A stretch of DNA of 64,000 bases from assembly GCA_964424805.1 (NCBI GenBank), contig CAYRKH010000010.1:12641-76640 (forward strand). Direction: 5' to 3'. The position numbers and the translations under genes are program-made. The DNA is from IDS-8 sp964424805. Lineage in GTDB: Bacteria > Pseudomonadota > Gammaproteobacteria > Steroidobacterales > Woeseiaceae. Positions 53,557-62,984 of this stretch are shown here, piece by piece; positions within the stretch are counted from its first letter, which is position 1, and every line of letters starts with the position of its first letter. The notes under the pieces were generated by a model. The model made no database searches and had not been told where the DNA came from. It saw only the letters and a list, made by a program, of their open reading frames with translations.

Positions 53557-56481
53557 ATGAGTTCTCTCGAGGAACGTTACGCCAGCTCGGCACTTTCCGG
53601 CATGAATGCCGCGGCCATTGAGGCCCTGTACGAGGAATTCATCGCCGATCCGGAGTCCGTGCCGGCGAGCTGGCGCCGCTATTTCCAGTCGCTCGGCGAC
53701 AGCCAGGAAGAGGTGCCACACGCCCCGATTCGCCGCGAGCTGCGGGAAACCGTCCGCCGGCCGCGCGGCAACGGCGCGGCGCCGGCTCCCGCCGGCCGGG
53801 CCGGGCAGGCGGCGAGCGAAAAGCAGGCATCGGTCTCGCGCCTGATCCAGGTCTACGGGCTGCGCGGCCACCAGATCGCCGACATCGATCCGCTGGGCTT
53901 GATGGAGCGGCCCGTGCCGGGCGTGCTGAAGCTCGACTACCTCGGCTTGAGCGAAGCCGACATGGACACGGAGTTTTTCACCGGCGGACTCGCCGGTGCC
54001 GCCCGTCGCCACATGAAGCTCCGCGACATCATCGCCCTCCTGAGGAAGCTCTACTGCGGCAAGATCGGGGCCGAGTTCGCGCACATCTCGCGCGCCCGCG
54101 AGCGCCTGTGGCTGCGGCAGGAATTCGAGCAGGGCATGGTGTCCGCCGGGCTGTCGCCGGAGGAGCGCCTGGTGATACTCGAGCAGCTCACGGCGGCCGA
54201 GGGCATCGAGCGTTACCTGCATACCCGCTTCGTCGGCCAGAAGCGCTTCTCGCTCGAAGGCGGTGAGAGCCTGATCCCGATGCTGGACGACCTTATCCAG
54301 CGCGGCGGGGAATCGGGCATCCGCGAATTCGTCATCGGCATGGCGCACCGCGGCCGCATCAACGTGCTCGTCAACGTGCTCGGCAAGCCGCCGCAGGAGC
54401 TGTTCGAAGAGTTCGAAGGCAACATCGACCCCGAGGTGAAGGGCTCCGGCGACGTCAAGTATCACAAGGGATTCTCGGCGGACATGAAAACGCCGGGCGG
54501 CAACGTCCACATCGCGCTGGCGTTCAACCCGTCGCACCTCGAAGTCGTCGACCCGGTGGTCGAAGGCTCGGTCCGCGCGCGCCAGCAGCGGCGCGGCGAT
54601 CTCGAGCGCGACGAAGTGCTGCCGGTCCTGATCCACGGCGACGCCTCGTTCGCGGCGCAGGGTGTGGTCGCGGAGACTTTCCAGCTGTCACAGACGAATG
54701 GTTTCCGCACCGGCGGCACGGTGCACATCGTCATCAACAACCAGATCGGTTTCACCACCAGCCGCCCGTCCGATGCGCGCTCGACGCCGTACGCGACCGA
54801 CATCGCCAAGATGGTCGAGGCGCCGATCTTCCACGTCAACGGTGACGATCCGGAGGCGGCCGTGTTCGTCACCCGGCTGGCGCTCAACTACCGCCGGAAG
54901 TTCAAGAAGGACGTGGTAATCGACTTCGTCTGCTACCGGCGTCACGGTCACAACGAGGCCGACGAGCCGAGTGCGACGCAGCCGGTGATGTACGCCCGCA
55001 TCCGCGACCACAAGACGACCCGGCAGCTGTACGCGGAGCGGCTGGTCGCCGAAGGCGTCATCGACGCCGAACGCGCCGAGCGCCTGCAGGACGATTACCG
55101 GGACCGGCTCGATCACGGCGAACCGGTTCCGAAGTCGCTGCTCGGCAATATCGGCAACGAATACACCGCCGACTGGTCGATCTACCTCGACACGTCATGG
55201 GACGACGAGGTCGATACCACGATCAGCCCCGCGAAGGTCGCCGAGCTGACGAAGAAGACGACCGAGCTGCCGCCGGGCTTCGTCCTGCACGGCCGCGTCC
55301 AGCGCATCATCGACGAACGGGTCCGCATGGGCGCCGGTGAAGTGGACATGGACTGGGGCTACGCCGAGAGCATGGCCTTTGCCTCGCTGATCGACGACGG
55401 CTTCGACTGCCGCCTGACCGGCCAGGACACGAGCCGCGGCACGTTCTTCCATCGCCACGCGGTATTGCACAACCAGCGGAACCGGGACGAGTTCGTGCCG
55501 CTGCAGACCATCGCCGATCGCCCGATGAGCTTCCGCGTGATCGATTCGCTGCTGTCGGAAGAGGCCGTGCTGGGCTTCGAGTACGGCTATGCCACCACCG
55601 AGCCGCGTACCCTGGTGATCTGGGAAGCCCAGTACGGCGATTTCGTGAACGGCGCCCAGGTGGTAATCGACCAGTTCATCAGCTCGGGCGAAGCAAAGTG
55701 GGGCCGGCTGTGCGGGCTCGTGATGTTCCTGCCGCACGGTTACGAAGGGCAGGGGCCCGAGCATTCGTCCGCCCGCCTCGAGCGCTTTCTGCAGCTCTGC
55801 GCCGAAAACAACATGCAGGTGTGCGTGCCCTCGACCCCTGCGCAGATGTTCCACATGCTGCGCCGGCAGATGCTGCGCAACTACCGGAAACCCCTCATCG
55901 TCATGACACCGAAGAGCCTGCTGCGGCACAAACTGTCGGTGTCGCCGCTGAGTGACCTGTCGGAAGGCCGGTTCCTCACGATCGTGCCGGAGATCGACGA
56001 CATCGACCGCGACGCCACGCGGCGTATCGTCTTCTGCAGCGGCAAGGTGTACTACGACCTGCTCGAAGCACGCCGCTCGCGCGAGCTGGATGACATCGCG
56101 CTGGTGCGCATCGAGCAGCTATACCCGTTCCCGGTGGATGAATACGCGGCCGCCCTGGACGCCTGGCCCGAGGTGGAGGAGGTCGTGTGGTGCCAGGAGG
56201 AGCCCCAGAACCAGGGCGCGTGGTACCAGATCCGCCATCGGCTGATCGAGCCGCTCTCCGAGGGTCAGTCGTTGTATTATGCCGGGCGACCCGGTGCCGC
56301 GGCCCCGGCGGCAGGCCTCCTCAAGATCCACCTGCGTGAGCAGCAGGCGCTGGTGGAGGCCGCGCTCGGCAAGGAGATCGGAGCCGGCCCATCGGTCCTG
56401 CCGGCACGGCGCCGCCGACCCGCCGTCCAGGGCGGCAAAACCACGCGCAAGAAAGCTCGCAAGAAAGCTAAAGGTAGCTGA
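53557..56481 (+). CDS. sucA: 2-oxoglutarate dehydrogenase E1 component
   Basis: 974 residues. It has the N-terminal E1 region (LYEEFIADPESVPASWRRYF), the thiamine diphosphate region (HGDASFAAQGVVAETFQLS) with NNQIGFTT, the catalytic GMAHRGRINVLVNVLGK near 265 and the C-terminal transketolase-like pyrimidine domain (LPHGYEGQGPEHSSARLERFLQL). The C-terminal 25 residues are a Lys/Arg tail. E1 decarboxylates 2-oxoglutarate and passes the succinyl group to lipoyl-E2 in the citric acid cycle. It starts the sucA-sucB-lpd operon (two-base gap to sucB). No sdh or sucCD genes follow. Confidence 0.97.
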   Translation: MSSLEERYASSALSGMNAAAIEALYEEFIADPESVPASWRRYFQSLGDSQEEVPHAPIRRELRETVRRPRGNGAAPAPAGRAGQAASEKQASVSRLIQVYGLRGHQIADIDPLGLMERPVPGVLKLDYLGLSEADMDTEFFTGGLAGAARRHMKLRDIIALLRKLYCGKIGAEFAHISRARERLWLRQEFEQGMVSAGLSPEERLVILEQLTAAEGIERYLHTRFVGQKRFSLEGGESLIPMLDDLIQRGGESGIREFVIGMAHRGRINVLVNVLGKPPQELFEEFEGNIDPEVKGSGDVKYHKGFSADMKTPGGNVHIALAFNPSHLEVVDPVVEGSVRARQQRRGDLERDEVLPVLIHGDASFAAQGVVAETFQLSQTNGFRTGGTVHIVINNQIGFTTSRPSDARSTPYATDIAKMVEAPIFHVNGDDPEAAVFVTRLALNYRRKFKKDVVIDFVCYRRHGHNEADEPSATQPVMYARIRDHKTTRQLYAERLVAEGVIDAERAERLQDDYRDRLDHGEPVPKSLLGNIGNEYTADWSIYLDTSWDDEVDTTISPAKVAELTKKTTELPPGFVLHGRVQRIIDERVRMGAGEVDMDWGYAESMAFASLIDDGFDCRLTGQDTSRGTFFHRHAVLHNQRNRDEFVPLQTIADRPMSFRVIDSLLSEEAVLGFEYGYATTEPRTLVIWEAQYGDFVNGAQVVIDQFISSGEAKWGRLCGLVMFLPHGYEGQGPEHSSARLERFLQLCAENNMQVCVPSTPAQMFHMLRRQMLRNYRKPLIVMTPKSLLRHKLSVSPLSDLSEGRFLTIVPEIDDIDRDATRRIVFCSGKVYYDLLEARRSRELDDIALVRIEQLYPFPVDEYAAALDAWPEVEEVVWCQEEPQNQGAWYQIRHRLIEPLSEGQSLYYAGRPGAAAPAAGLLKIHLREQQALVEAALGKEIGAGPSVLPARRRRPAVQGGKTTRKKARKKAKGS

Positions 56482-56483
56482 AC

Positions 56484-57734
56484 ATGGAGATCAAGGTTCC
56501 TGCATTGCCGGAGTCCATCACGGACGCGACCCTGGTGGCCTGGCACAAGAAGCCCGGCGATTCCGTCGCCCGCGACGAGAATCTGGTCGATCTCGAAACG
56601 GACAAGATCGTGCTGGAGGTGCCGTCACCCGCGTCCGGCACGCTGAAGGAGATCAAGGTCGAAGACGGTGCGACGGTCAAGGCCGGTGACCTGATCGCGA
56701 TCCTGGAAGAAGGCGACGGCAAGCAGGATTCGAGCGGCGGCGGGCAGGCCGCGGCCGGGAAGGACGAAACACCCGGGCAAGCGCCAGCGGAGCAGCAGCC
56801 CGAGGGGCGCGACGAAGCGGACCAGAAGCCGGGTTCCGACAAGGGCCGCGACCGGCTGAGCCCGTCGGTGCGCCGGCTGCTCGAAGAGCACGACCTGGAA
56901 GCCGACGCCGTCAGCGGCAGCGGCAGGGACGGCCGCATCACCAAGTCGGACGTCATGGACTACCTCCGGCAGCACGACGACGCGGAAGAGCCGGAGGAGC
57001 CGGAGCACCGCCCGGCCGCGCAAGGCGCGCCGTCGCGCAATGACCGGCGCGTCCCCATGACGCGGCTGCGTGCCCGTATCGCGGAGCGGCTGGTCGATGC
57101 CCAGCACACGGCGGCGATGCTCACGACTTTCAACGAAGTCGACCTGTCAAAGGTCATCGAGCTGCGCAATCGCTACAAGGAGCCGTTCGAGAAAGAGCAC
57201 GGGGTGAAGCTCGGCTACATGTCGTTCTTCGCCAAAGCGTCCGTCGAGGCTTTGAAGCGGTTCCCCGAAGTCAATGCCTCGATCGAAGACAAGGACATCG
57301 TCTATCACGAATATTTCGATATCGGCATCGCCGTGTCGTCCGAACGGGGGCTGATGGTGCCCGTCGTGCGCAACGTCGAAACCCTGAGTTTCGCGGACAT
57401 CGAGAAGGCGGTGAACGCGCTCAGCAAGAAGGTTCGCGACGGGTCGATCGGTATGGACGACCTGACCGGCGGTACGTTCACCATCACCAACGGCGGCATT
57501 TTCGGCTCGCTCATGTCGACGCCGATCCTGAACCCCCCGCAAAGCGCTATCCTCGGCATGCACGCCATCCAGGAACGGCCTGTCGTGGTCGACGGCGAGG
57601 TGCTGGTGCGGCCGATGATGTATCTCGCGCTCACCTACGATCATCGCATCATCGACGGGCGCGAAGCCGTGCAGTTCCTGGTCAGCATCAAGCAGTCGCT
57701 GGAAGACCCGGGACGGCTGCTGCTCCAGTTCTGA
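56484..57734 (+). CDS. sucB: Dihydrolipoyllysine succinyltransferase (2-oxoglutarate dehydrogenase E2)
   Basis: 416 residues. The lipoyl domain covers 1-76 with the lipoylated Lys41 in ETDKIVLEV. A Gln/Gly/Pro-rich linker (about 80-120) leads to the peripheral-subunit-binding domain (LSPSVRRLLEEHDLEADAVSGSGRDGRITKSDV, about 127-160). The catalytic domain (about 190-416) ends with YDHRIIDGREAVQFL, whose His and Asp act in acyl transfer. SFFAKASVEALKRFPEVNASI is also typical. It forms the core of the 2-oxoglutarate dehydrogenase complex. Only two bases separate it from sucA, with the E3 gene following. Confidence 0.97.
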   Translation: MEIKVPALPESITDATLVAWHKKPGDSVARDENLVDLETDKIVLEVPSPASGTLKEIKVEDGATVKAGDLIAILEEGDGKQDSSGGGQAAAGKDETPGQAPAEQQPEGRDEADQKPGSDKGRDRLSPSVRRLLEEHDLEADAVSGSGRDGRITKSDVMDYLRQHDDAEEPEEPEHRPAAQGAPSRNDRRVPMTRLRARIAERLVDAQHTAAMLTTFNEVDLSKVIELRNRYKEPFEKEHGVKLGYMSFFAKASVEALKRFPEVNASIEDKDIVYHEYFDIGIAVSSERGLMVPVVRNVETLSFADIEKAVNALSKKVRDGSIGMDDLTGGTFTITNGGIFGSLMSTPILNPPQSAILGMHAIQERPVVVDGEVLVRPMMYLALTYDHRIIDGREAVQFLVSIKQSLEDPGRLLLQF

Positions 57735-57752
57735 TTCAACGCAGGTATGGGA

Positions 57753-59180
57753 ATGGCCAGATCCTACGACGTTATCGTCATCGGCGCGGGGCCCGCGGGT
57801 TACATCGCCGCTATACGTGCCGCACAGAACGGCATGCAGGTCGCGTGCATCGACCAGTGGAAGAACCGTGACGGCAAGCACGCGTTCGGCGGTACCTGCC
57901 TGAACGCCGGCTGTATTCCGTCCAAGGCGCTGCTCGAGTCCTCCGAGCTGGTGCACCGGGCGCAACACGAGTTCTCCGCACACGGCATCAAGCTGGCCTC
58001 CGTCGAAGTCGATCTCGCGGCCATGCAGAAGCGCCGGGCGACGATCGTACGGCAGCTCACGGGCGGCATTGCCGGCCTGTTCAAGGCGAACAAGGTCGAA
58101 GGCCTCGTCGGTCACGGCAAGCTGCTCGCGGACCGCAAGGTCGAGTTCACGCCGGAATCCGGCGAACCCGAGACGCTCGAAGCGCGCTACGTGATCCTTG
58201 CATCCGGTTCCGAGCCGGTGGAGCTCAAAGTCGCGCCGTTCGACGGCGAAGGCATCGTGGATTCCTGGGGCGCGCTTGAATTCGACGAGGTGCCGAAGAA
58301 GCTCGGCGTCGTCGGGGGCGGCATCATCGGCCTGGAGCTCGGCAGCGTCTGGAATCGCCTCGGCTCGGAAGTGGTGATCCTCGAGGCGCTGGACGATTTC
58401 CTCGCCGCCGTCGACCGCGAGATCGCGAAGGAAGCGCAGAAGCAGTTCAGGAAGCAGGGCCTCACCGTGCACCTCGGCGCGAAAGTCACGTCGGCGAAGA
58501 ACTCCGGCAAGGGCGTCACGGTCGAATACGAGGACTCCTCCGGCAAGCAGTCCCTCGAGGTGGACAAGCTCGTCGTGGCCGTCGGCCGCCGCCCGTTCAC
58601 GGACGGCCTGCTCGCCGAGGACTGCGGGATCCAGCCGGACGAGAAAGGCTTCATCCCGGTCGACGACGAATGCCGTACCCGCGTCAAGGGCGTGTTCGCC
58701 ATCGGCGACTGCGTGCGCGGGCCGATGCTTGCGCACAAGGGCTCGGAAGAGGGCGTCATGGCCGCCGACCTGATAGCCGGTGAGGTGGCCGAGATGAATT
58801 ACAAGGTCATCCCGTCGGTGATCTACACGGCGCCGGAGATCGCCTGGGTTGGCCAGACCGAAGAAGAAGTGAAGGCTTCCGGCCGCGCCTACAAAACCGG
58901 CTCGTTCCCGTTCATGGCGAGCGGCCGTGCCAAGGCGATGGAGCAGACGACCGGCATGGCCAAGGTCGTTTCGGCGGTGGACGACGACGAGATCCTCGGC
59001 GTGCACATCCTCGGGCCCATGGCCGGCGAGCTGATCGCCGAAGCGGTGCTCGCGATGGAATTCTCCGCCAGCACGGAAGACCTCCAGCGCACCATCCACG
59101 CCCACCCGACGCTCGCCGAAGCCGTCCACGAAGCCGCCCTGGCCGCCGACAAGCGCGCCCTGAACTTCCCGAACCGGTAG
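57753..59180 (+). CDS. lpd: Dihydrolipoyl dehydrogenase (E3)
   Basis: 475 residues from the ATG at 57753, which has GCAGG seven bases upstream; the ATG at 57747 is too close to it. FAD fold VIGAGPAGYIAAIRAAQ, redox-active disulfide Cys49/Cys54 in GGTCLNAGCIPSK, NAD fold GGGIIGLELGSVW, and the C-terminal His-Glu pair in HAHPTLAEAVHEA are all intact. It reoxidises dihydrolipoamide with NAD+. Its place directly after sucAB suggests that it is the E3 of this complex. Its TAG stop is the first codon of the repeat block, and a second copy of its last codons follows 110 bases downstream. Confidence 0.97.
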   Translation: MARSYDVIVIGAGPAGYIAAIRAAQNGMQVACIDQWKNRDGKHAFGGTCLNAGCIPSKALLESSELVHRAQHEFSAHGIKLASVEVDLAAMQKRRATIVRQLTGGIAGLFKANKVEGLVGHGKLLADRKVEFTPESGEPETLEARYVILASGSEPVELKVAPFDGEGIVDSWGALEFDEVPKKLGVVGGGIIGLELGSVWNRLGSEVVILEALDDFLAAVDREIAKEAQKQFRKQGLTVHLGAKVTSAKNSGKGVTVEYEDSSGKQSLEVDKLVVAVGRRPFTDGLLAEDCGIQPDEKGFIPVDDECRTRVKGVFAIGDCVRGPMLAHKGSEEGVMAADLIAGEVAEMNYKVIPSVIYTAPEIAWVGQTEEEVKASGRAYKTGSFPFMASGRAKAMEQTTGMAKVVSAVDDDEILGVHILGPMAGELIAEAVLAMEFSASTEDLQRTIHAHPTLAEAVHEAALAADKRALNFPNR

Positions 59181-59444
59181 GAGCGCGCATCGCGCGCGAT
59201 GCCACGGCGGTGGAAACTCTCACCGGCGGTGATTGATCTCGCGCGTCGTGGCATCGCGCGCAGTGCGCGCTCCTACAGCCGAACCGGTGGGAGCGCGCAT
59301 CGCGCGCGATGCCACGGCGGTGGAAACTCTCACCGGCGGTGATTGGTTTCGCGCGTCGTGGCATCGCGCGCAGTGCGCGCTCCTACAGCCGGCGGTGATT
59401 GATTTTGCGCGTTGTGGCATCGCGCGCAGTGCGCGCTCTTACAG
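59171..59444. repeat. 110-bp tandem duplication of a REP-like pair at the lpd/relA junction
   Basis: Bases 59171-59280 and 59281-59390 are near-identical 110-bp units, each a facing pair of GC-rich repeats (outer arm GGAGCGCGCATCGCGCGCGA, inner ATCGCGCGCAGTGCGCGCTC) and each starting with GAACCGG from the end of lpd. A third, shortened copy (59391-59444) keeps only the inner part and the closing arm. I count four differences between the two full units, including TAG to TGG at the first arm. The block separates the convergent lpd and relA genes and provides both stop codons. Confidence 0.94.
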
Positions 59445-61559
59445 CGGTCGCCTGACCGATGTTACGTTCGGGAGTTGCTCGAGCCTGCCGATCACCCGCG
59501 AGAGCGCCGCCAGCCCCGGCACCGAGAGGCTCAGCTCGATCGTCGCTTCCATGTTGCGGCGGTCGGTGCGCGTCTGCGAGCGCTCGACGCCGATCTTCTC
59601 GTCGGCGAGCACGCTGCTGATATCGCGCAGCAGCCCGTGCCGGTCGAACGCCTGCACGACCAGCTCGGCCAGGTAGGTGGACTCGCTCGAATCGCTCCAT
59701 TCGACTTCAATCACCCGCTCGGGATGCTTCGATCGCAGGTTGACGAAGTTGCCGCAGTTGTCGCGGTGAATGCCGACGCCCCGTCCCTTGGTGATGTAGC
59801 CGGCAATGGGCTCCGGCGGCACCGGACGGCAGCAGCGCGCCAGGTTGCACAGCAGGTCGTCGACGCCCCGGATGGCAAAACGGGTGCCCTGCTTGCCGCC
59901 GCGCGTGGAAGCCTTCCGCCGCGGCAGCGACGGCTCGGTATCCCGGTGCAACAGCTGCTGTAAAGCCCTCGCCACCGCGGCCGGCGTCACGTCGCCGGCG
60001 CCGAGGGCGACGCACAGCTCGTCCGTGCTGGCGGCCTTGAGCTCCGCCGCGATCGCGTCGACGGGCAGGTCGCGCGCGTTCAGCCGCGCAATCTCGCGCT
60101 CGAGGATTTCGCGGCCCTGCCGGCGATTCTGGTCGCGGTCCTGCTGCCGGAACCAGCTGCGGACCTTGGCCCGGCTGCGCGACGCCGCGAGGTAGCCGTT
60201 CTGCGGGCTCAGCCAGTCGCGGCTGGGCTGCGGGTCGCGCGCCGTGATGATCTCGATGCGATCGCCGTTGGCGATGCGGTAGGTCAACGGCACCATGCGG
60301 CCGTTGACCTTGGCGCCGCGGCAGCGGTGGCCGATCTGCGTGTGCACGTGATAGGCGAAGTCCAGCGGCGTCGAGCCCGCCGGCAGCTCCACGACGTCGC
60401 CTTTCGGGCTCAGCGCGTATACGCGCTCCTCGAACGCATCGCCGCGGATCTGCTCGAGGAGGTCACCGTCCTCGTCGGAGGGCTCCAGCAGCCGCCGCAG
60501 GTACTGGATCTTGTCGTCGAAGGCCGTTCCCGCCCTCGGCGCCGCGCCGCTTTCCTTGTAGCGCCAGTGTGCCGCGACGCCGAGCTCGGCCGAGGCGTGC
60601 ATCTCCCGGGTACGAATCTGTACCTCGACGGCGTGGCCGCGGGGCCCGATCACCGCCGTGTGCAGCGAGCGGTACTCGTTGCCTTTCGGGTTCGCGATGT
60701 AATCGTCGAACTCGCCGGGCAGGTAGGTCCAGCGGTTGTGCACGGCCCCGAGCGCGGCGTAGCAGTCGGTGACGGTATCGACCAGCACCCGGACGGCGCG
60801 CACGTCGAATATCTGTTCCAGGGGGAGGCCCTTGCGCTGCATCTTGCGCCAGATGCTGTAGATGTGCTTCGGACGGCCGCTCACTTCGGCCTTGATGCCG
60901 TTCTTCGCAAGCTCCGCGCTGAGGACGCCGGCAATCTCCGCCATCGACGCCTCGCGCTTCTCCCGCGTTTCAGCCAGCCGGCGCGCGATCCGGGTGTAGC
61001 TAGCCGGCTCGAGATAGCGAAAGGCCAGGTCCTCGAGCTGCCACTTCAGCTGCCAGATGCCGAGGCGGTTCGCGAGCGCCGCGTAAATCTCGCGGGCCTC
61101 GATCGCGAGCGCGCGCTGTTCCGCCGCCGGTGATTCCTTCGCGAGCCGCAGCCGGTAAAGCTGCTCCGCGATGCGGATCACCACGAGGCGGGCGTCGGAC
61201 ACGATCGCGAGCAGCATCTTGCGCAGCGCCTCGGACTGGCTGACGGCAAGCGCTTCGCCGGGCTGCCAGTCCGGTGGCAGCGTGAAGCGGCCGAGATCCA
61301 CCAGCTCCCGAATGGTGTCGCGAAGGCCGGCGAGCGGCGTCTCGTCCAGGGCCGCCGCGGGCAGCGCGCCGTCGCGCACGAGCGGATAGACGCGCGCCGC
61401 CGCGAGCAGGGGGCGGGCGAGTCCCAGCGGCTGCAGCAGCCCGGCGATCGCCTCGCCTTCCGCGCACGCGGCCGCCGCCTGCCCGGAATGCCCGGATTCG
61501 CAGGCGGATTCGGCGAGCTGTCGCGAGAAGGCGACGATGTCGACCGTATCGATGCTCAT
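59439..61559 (-). CDS. relA: (p)ppGpp synthetase RelA
   Basis: 706 residues from the ATG at 61559 (an in-frame ATG at 61589 is possible). Domains: a degenerate HD hydrolase domain (about 50-200) lacking the catalytic HD pair, the synthetase domain (about 220-360) with the acidic EFDD motif at 283-286 (RelA type; bifunctional SpoT has RxKD), TGS domain (near 410-470), a Cys-rich zinc-finger domain (LLCNLARCCRPVPPEPIAGYI) and a C-terminal ACT domain. It makes (p)ppGpp on ribosomes with uncharged tRNA. Its TAA stop falls in the repeat block. A spoT gene is expected elsewhere. Confidence 0.96.
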   Translation of the reverse strand: MSIDTVDIVAFSRQLAESACESGHSGQAAAACAEGEAIAGLLQPLGLARPLLAAARVYPLVRDGALPAAALDETPLAGLRDTIRELVDLGRFTLPPDWQPGEALAVSQSEALRKMLLAIVSDARLVVIRIAEQLYRLRLAKESPAAEQRALAIEAREIYAALANRLGIWQLKWQLEDLAFRYLEPASYTRIARRLAETREKREASMAEIAGVLSAELAKNGIKAEVSGRPKHIYSIWRKMQRKGLPLEQIFDVRAVRVLVDTVTDCYAALGAVHNRWTYLPGEFDDYIANPKGNEYRSLHTAVIGPRGHAVEVQIRTREMHASAELGVAAHWRYKESGAAPRAGTAFDDKIQYLRRLLEPSDEDGDLLEQIRGDAFEERVYALSPKGDVVELPAGSTPLDFAYHVHTQIGHRCRGAKVNGRMVPLTYRIANGDRIEIITARDPQPSRDWLSPQNGYLAASRSRAKVRSWFRQQDRDQNRRQGREILEREIARLNARDLPVDAIAAELKAASTDELCVALGAGDVTPAAVARALQQLLHRDTEPSLPRRKASTRGGKQGTRFAIRGVDDLLCNLARCCRPVPPEPIAGYITKGRGVGIHRDNCGNFVNLRSKHPERVIEVEWSDSSESTYLAELVVQAFDRHGLLRDISSVLADEKIGVERSQTRTDRRNMEATIELSLSVPGLAALSRVIGRLEQLPNVTSVRRPL

Positions 61560-61694
61560 TTCCGGATTTTCGGGCGGAGATGTGACCATTTCATGAATTT
61601 TGGCACATAGTGCGCGAACTCGGATACCGTTATCATACGCCCCGGGCGCGGCGGCGCGCGGCGACATTCACCAATACGACCGACGACGAAGAAC

Positions 61695-62438
61695 ATGGCC
61701 GGACACAGTAAATGGGCGAACATCCAGCACCGCAAGGGTGCACAGGACAAGAAGCGCGGCAAACTCTTCACCAAGCTCATCCGTGAGATCACCGTGGCGG
61801 CCCGCATGGGCGGCGGCGACGTCTCGGCAAACCCGCGCCTGCGGCTCGCGGTCGACAAGGCCAAGGCGCAGAGCATGCCGCGGGACAATATCGACCGGGC
61901 GATACGCCGCGGCAGCGGCGAGGGCGGCGACGCCGACTACGTGGAGATCCGCTACGAAGGCTACGGTCCCGGCGGCAGCGCCGTGATCGTCGACTGCATG
62001 ACCGACAATCGCAACCGTACGGCCGCGGACGTCCGGCATGCCTTTTCGAAGTTCGGCGGCAACCTGGGCGCCGACGGGTCGGTGAGCTATCTCTTCAACC
62101 ACGTCGGCCTGCTGGTCTATCCCCCCGGAAGCGACGAGGACGCGATCATGGCGGCCGCGATCGACGCGGGCGCCGAGGACGTCGTGGTGAGCGAGGACGG
62201 GTCGATCGAAGTGCTGACGGACCCGGCCGAGTTCGAAAGCGTGCGCGAGGCCATGCGGGGTGCCGGGCTCCCGGCGGAGCATTCGGAGGTCACGATGCGC
62301 GCCACGACGAACGCCGAGCTCGGGTTGCAGGAGGCGCAATCGATGCTCAAGATGCTCGAGGCCCTCGAAGACCTCGACGACGTGCAGAATGTCTACAGTA
62401 ACGCTGATATTCCGGATGATGTACTGGCGGCGGGTTGA
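61695..62438 (+). CDS. yebC: YebC/PmpR family protein
   Basis: 247 residues. The N-terminus MAGHSKWANIQHRKGAQDKKRGKLFTKLIREI is almost invariant in the family. Three domains follow, with YEGYGPGGSAVIVDCMTDNRNRTAADVRHAFSKFGG (about 96-131) typical of the second. YebC proteins were described as DNA-binding regulators, and recent work on some members shows that they help ribosomes pass difficult sequences such as proline runs. Its TGA overlaps the TTG start of ruvC (62435), the conserved yebC-ruvCAB order. Confidence 0.97.
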   Translation: MAGHSKWANIQHRKGAQDKKRGKLFTKLIREITVAARMGGGDVSANPRLRLAVDKAKAQSMPRDNIDRAIRRGSGEGGDADYVEIRYEGYGPGGSAVIVDCMTDNRNRTAADVRHAFSKFGGNLGADGSVSYLFNHVGLLVYPPGSDEDAIMAAAIDAGAEDVVVSEDGSIEVLTDPAEFESVREAMRGAGLPAEHSEVTMRATTNAELGLQEAQSMLKMLEALEDLDDVQNVYSNADIPDDVLAAG

Positions 62439-62977
62439 AATCTCCCTTGGGTGAGCCGCTGCGCATCCTCGGCCTCGATCCGGGCTCCCGCCTGACGGGG
62501 TTCGGCGTCGTCGATTTCGACGGGAACCGCGCCGTGTACGTGGCCAGCGGTTCGGTGCGGAGCGCCGAGGGCGCTTTCGCGGAGCGGCTGCGCCTGATCT
62601 TCCGCGCGGTGGGTGAGATCGTGGCGGAGTACCGGCCGCATGCGGTTGTCATCGAGTCGGTGTTCGTGCACCGGAACGCCGGCAGCGCCCTGAAACTCGG
62701 GCACGCCCGGTCGGCGGCGCTGTGCGCGACGTTCGAACGCGACATCGAGGTATTCGAATACGCGCCGCGCGAAATCAAGCAGGCCATCGTCGGCACCGGG
62801 GCCGCCACCAAGGCGCAGGTGCAGCACATGGTGGCGTCGCTCCTGAACCTCGCGGGCCAGCCCGCGCCGGATGCCGCCGATGCGCTGGCGGCGGCGCTGT
62901 GCCACGGTCATGCGCGCCGCCTGCAGACGCACCTTGCGGGCGCGGCGGCAAAAGCCGCCCTGGCGGCATCGCGGTGA
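62435..62977 (+). CDS. ruvC: Holliday junction endodeoxyribonuclease RuvC
   Basis: 180 residues from a TTG overlapping the yebC stop. Catalytic acids are visible: Asp in RILGLDPGSRLTGFG, Glu in AVVIESVFVHRNAGSALKLG, and Asp residues in PDAADALAAALCH near the C-terminus. RuvC is a dimer that cuts Holliday junctions symmetrically after RuvAB branch migration. A second in-frame TTG at 62447 could also start it. It is followed after seven bases by ruvA. Confidence 0.96.
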   Translation: MKSPLGEPLRILGLDPGSRLTGFGVVDFDGNRAVYVASGSVRSAEGAFAERLRLIFRAVGEIVAEYRPHAVVIESVFVHRNAGSALKLGHARSAALCATFERDIEVFEYAPREIKQAIVGTGAATKAQVQHMVASLLNLAGQPAPDAADALAAALCHGHARRLQTHLAGAAAKAALAASR

Positions 62978-62984
62978 TGCGCCC

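Noticed and set aside
57147..59129. 660-codon open frame on the minus strand
   Set aside because: It is antisense to sucB and lpd, both unambiguous.
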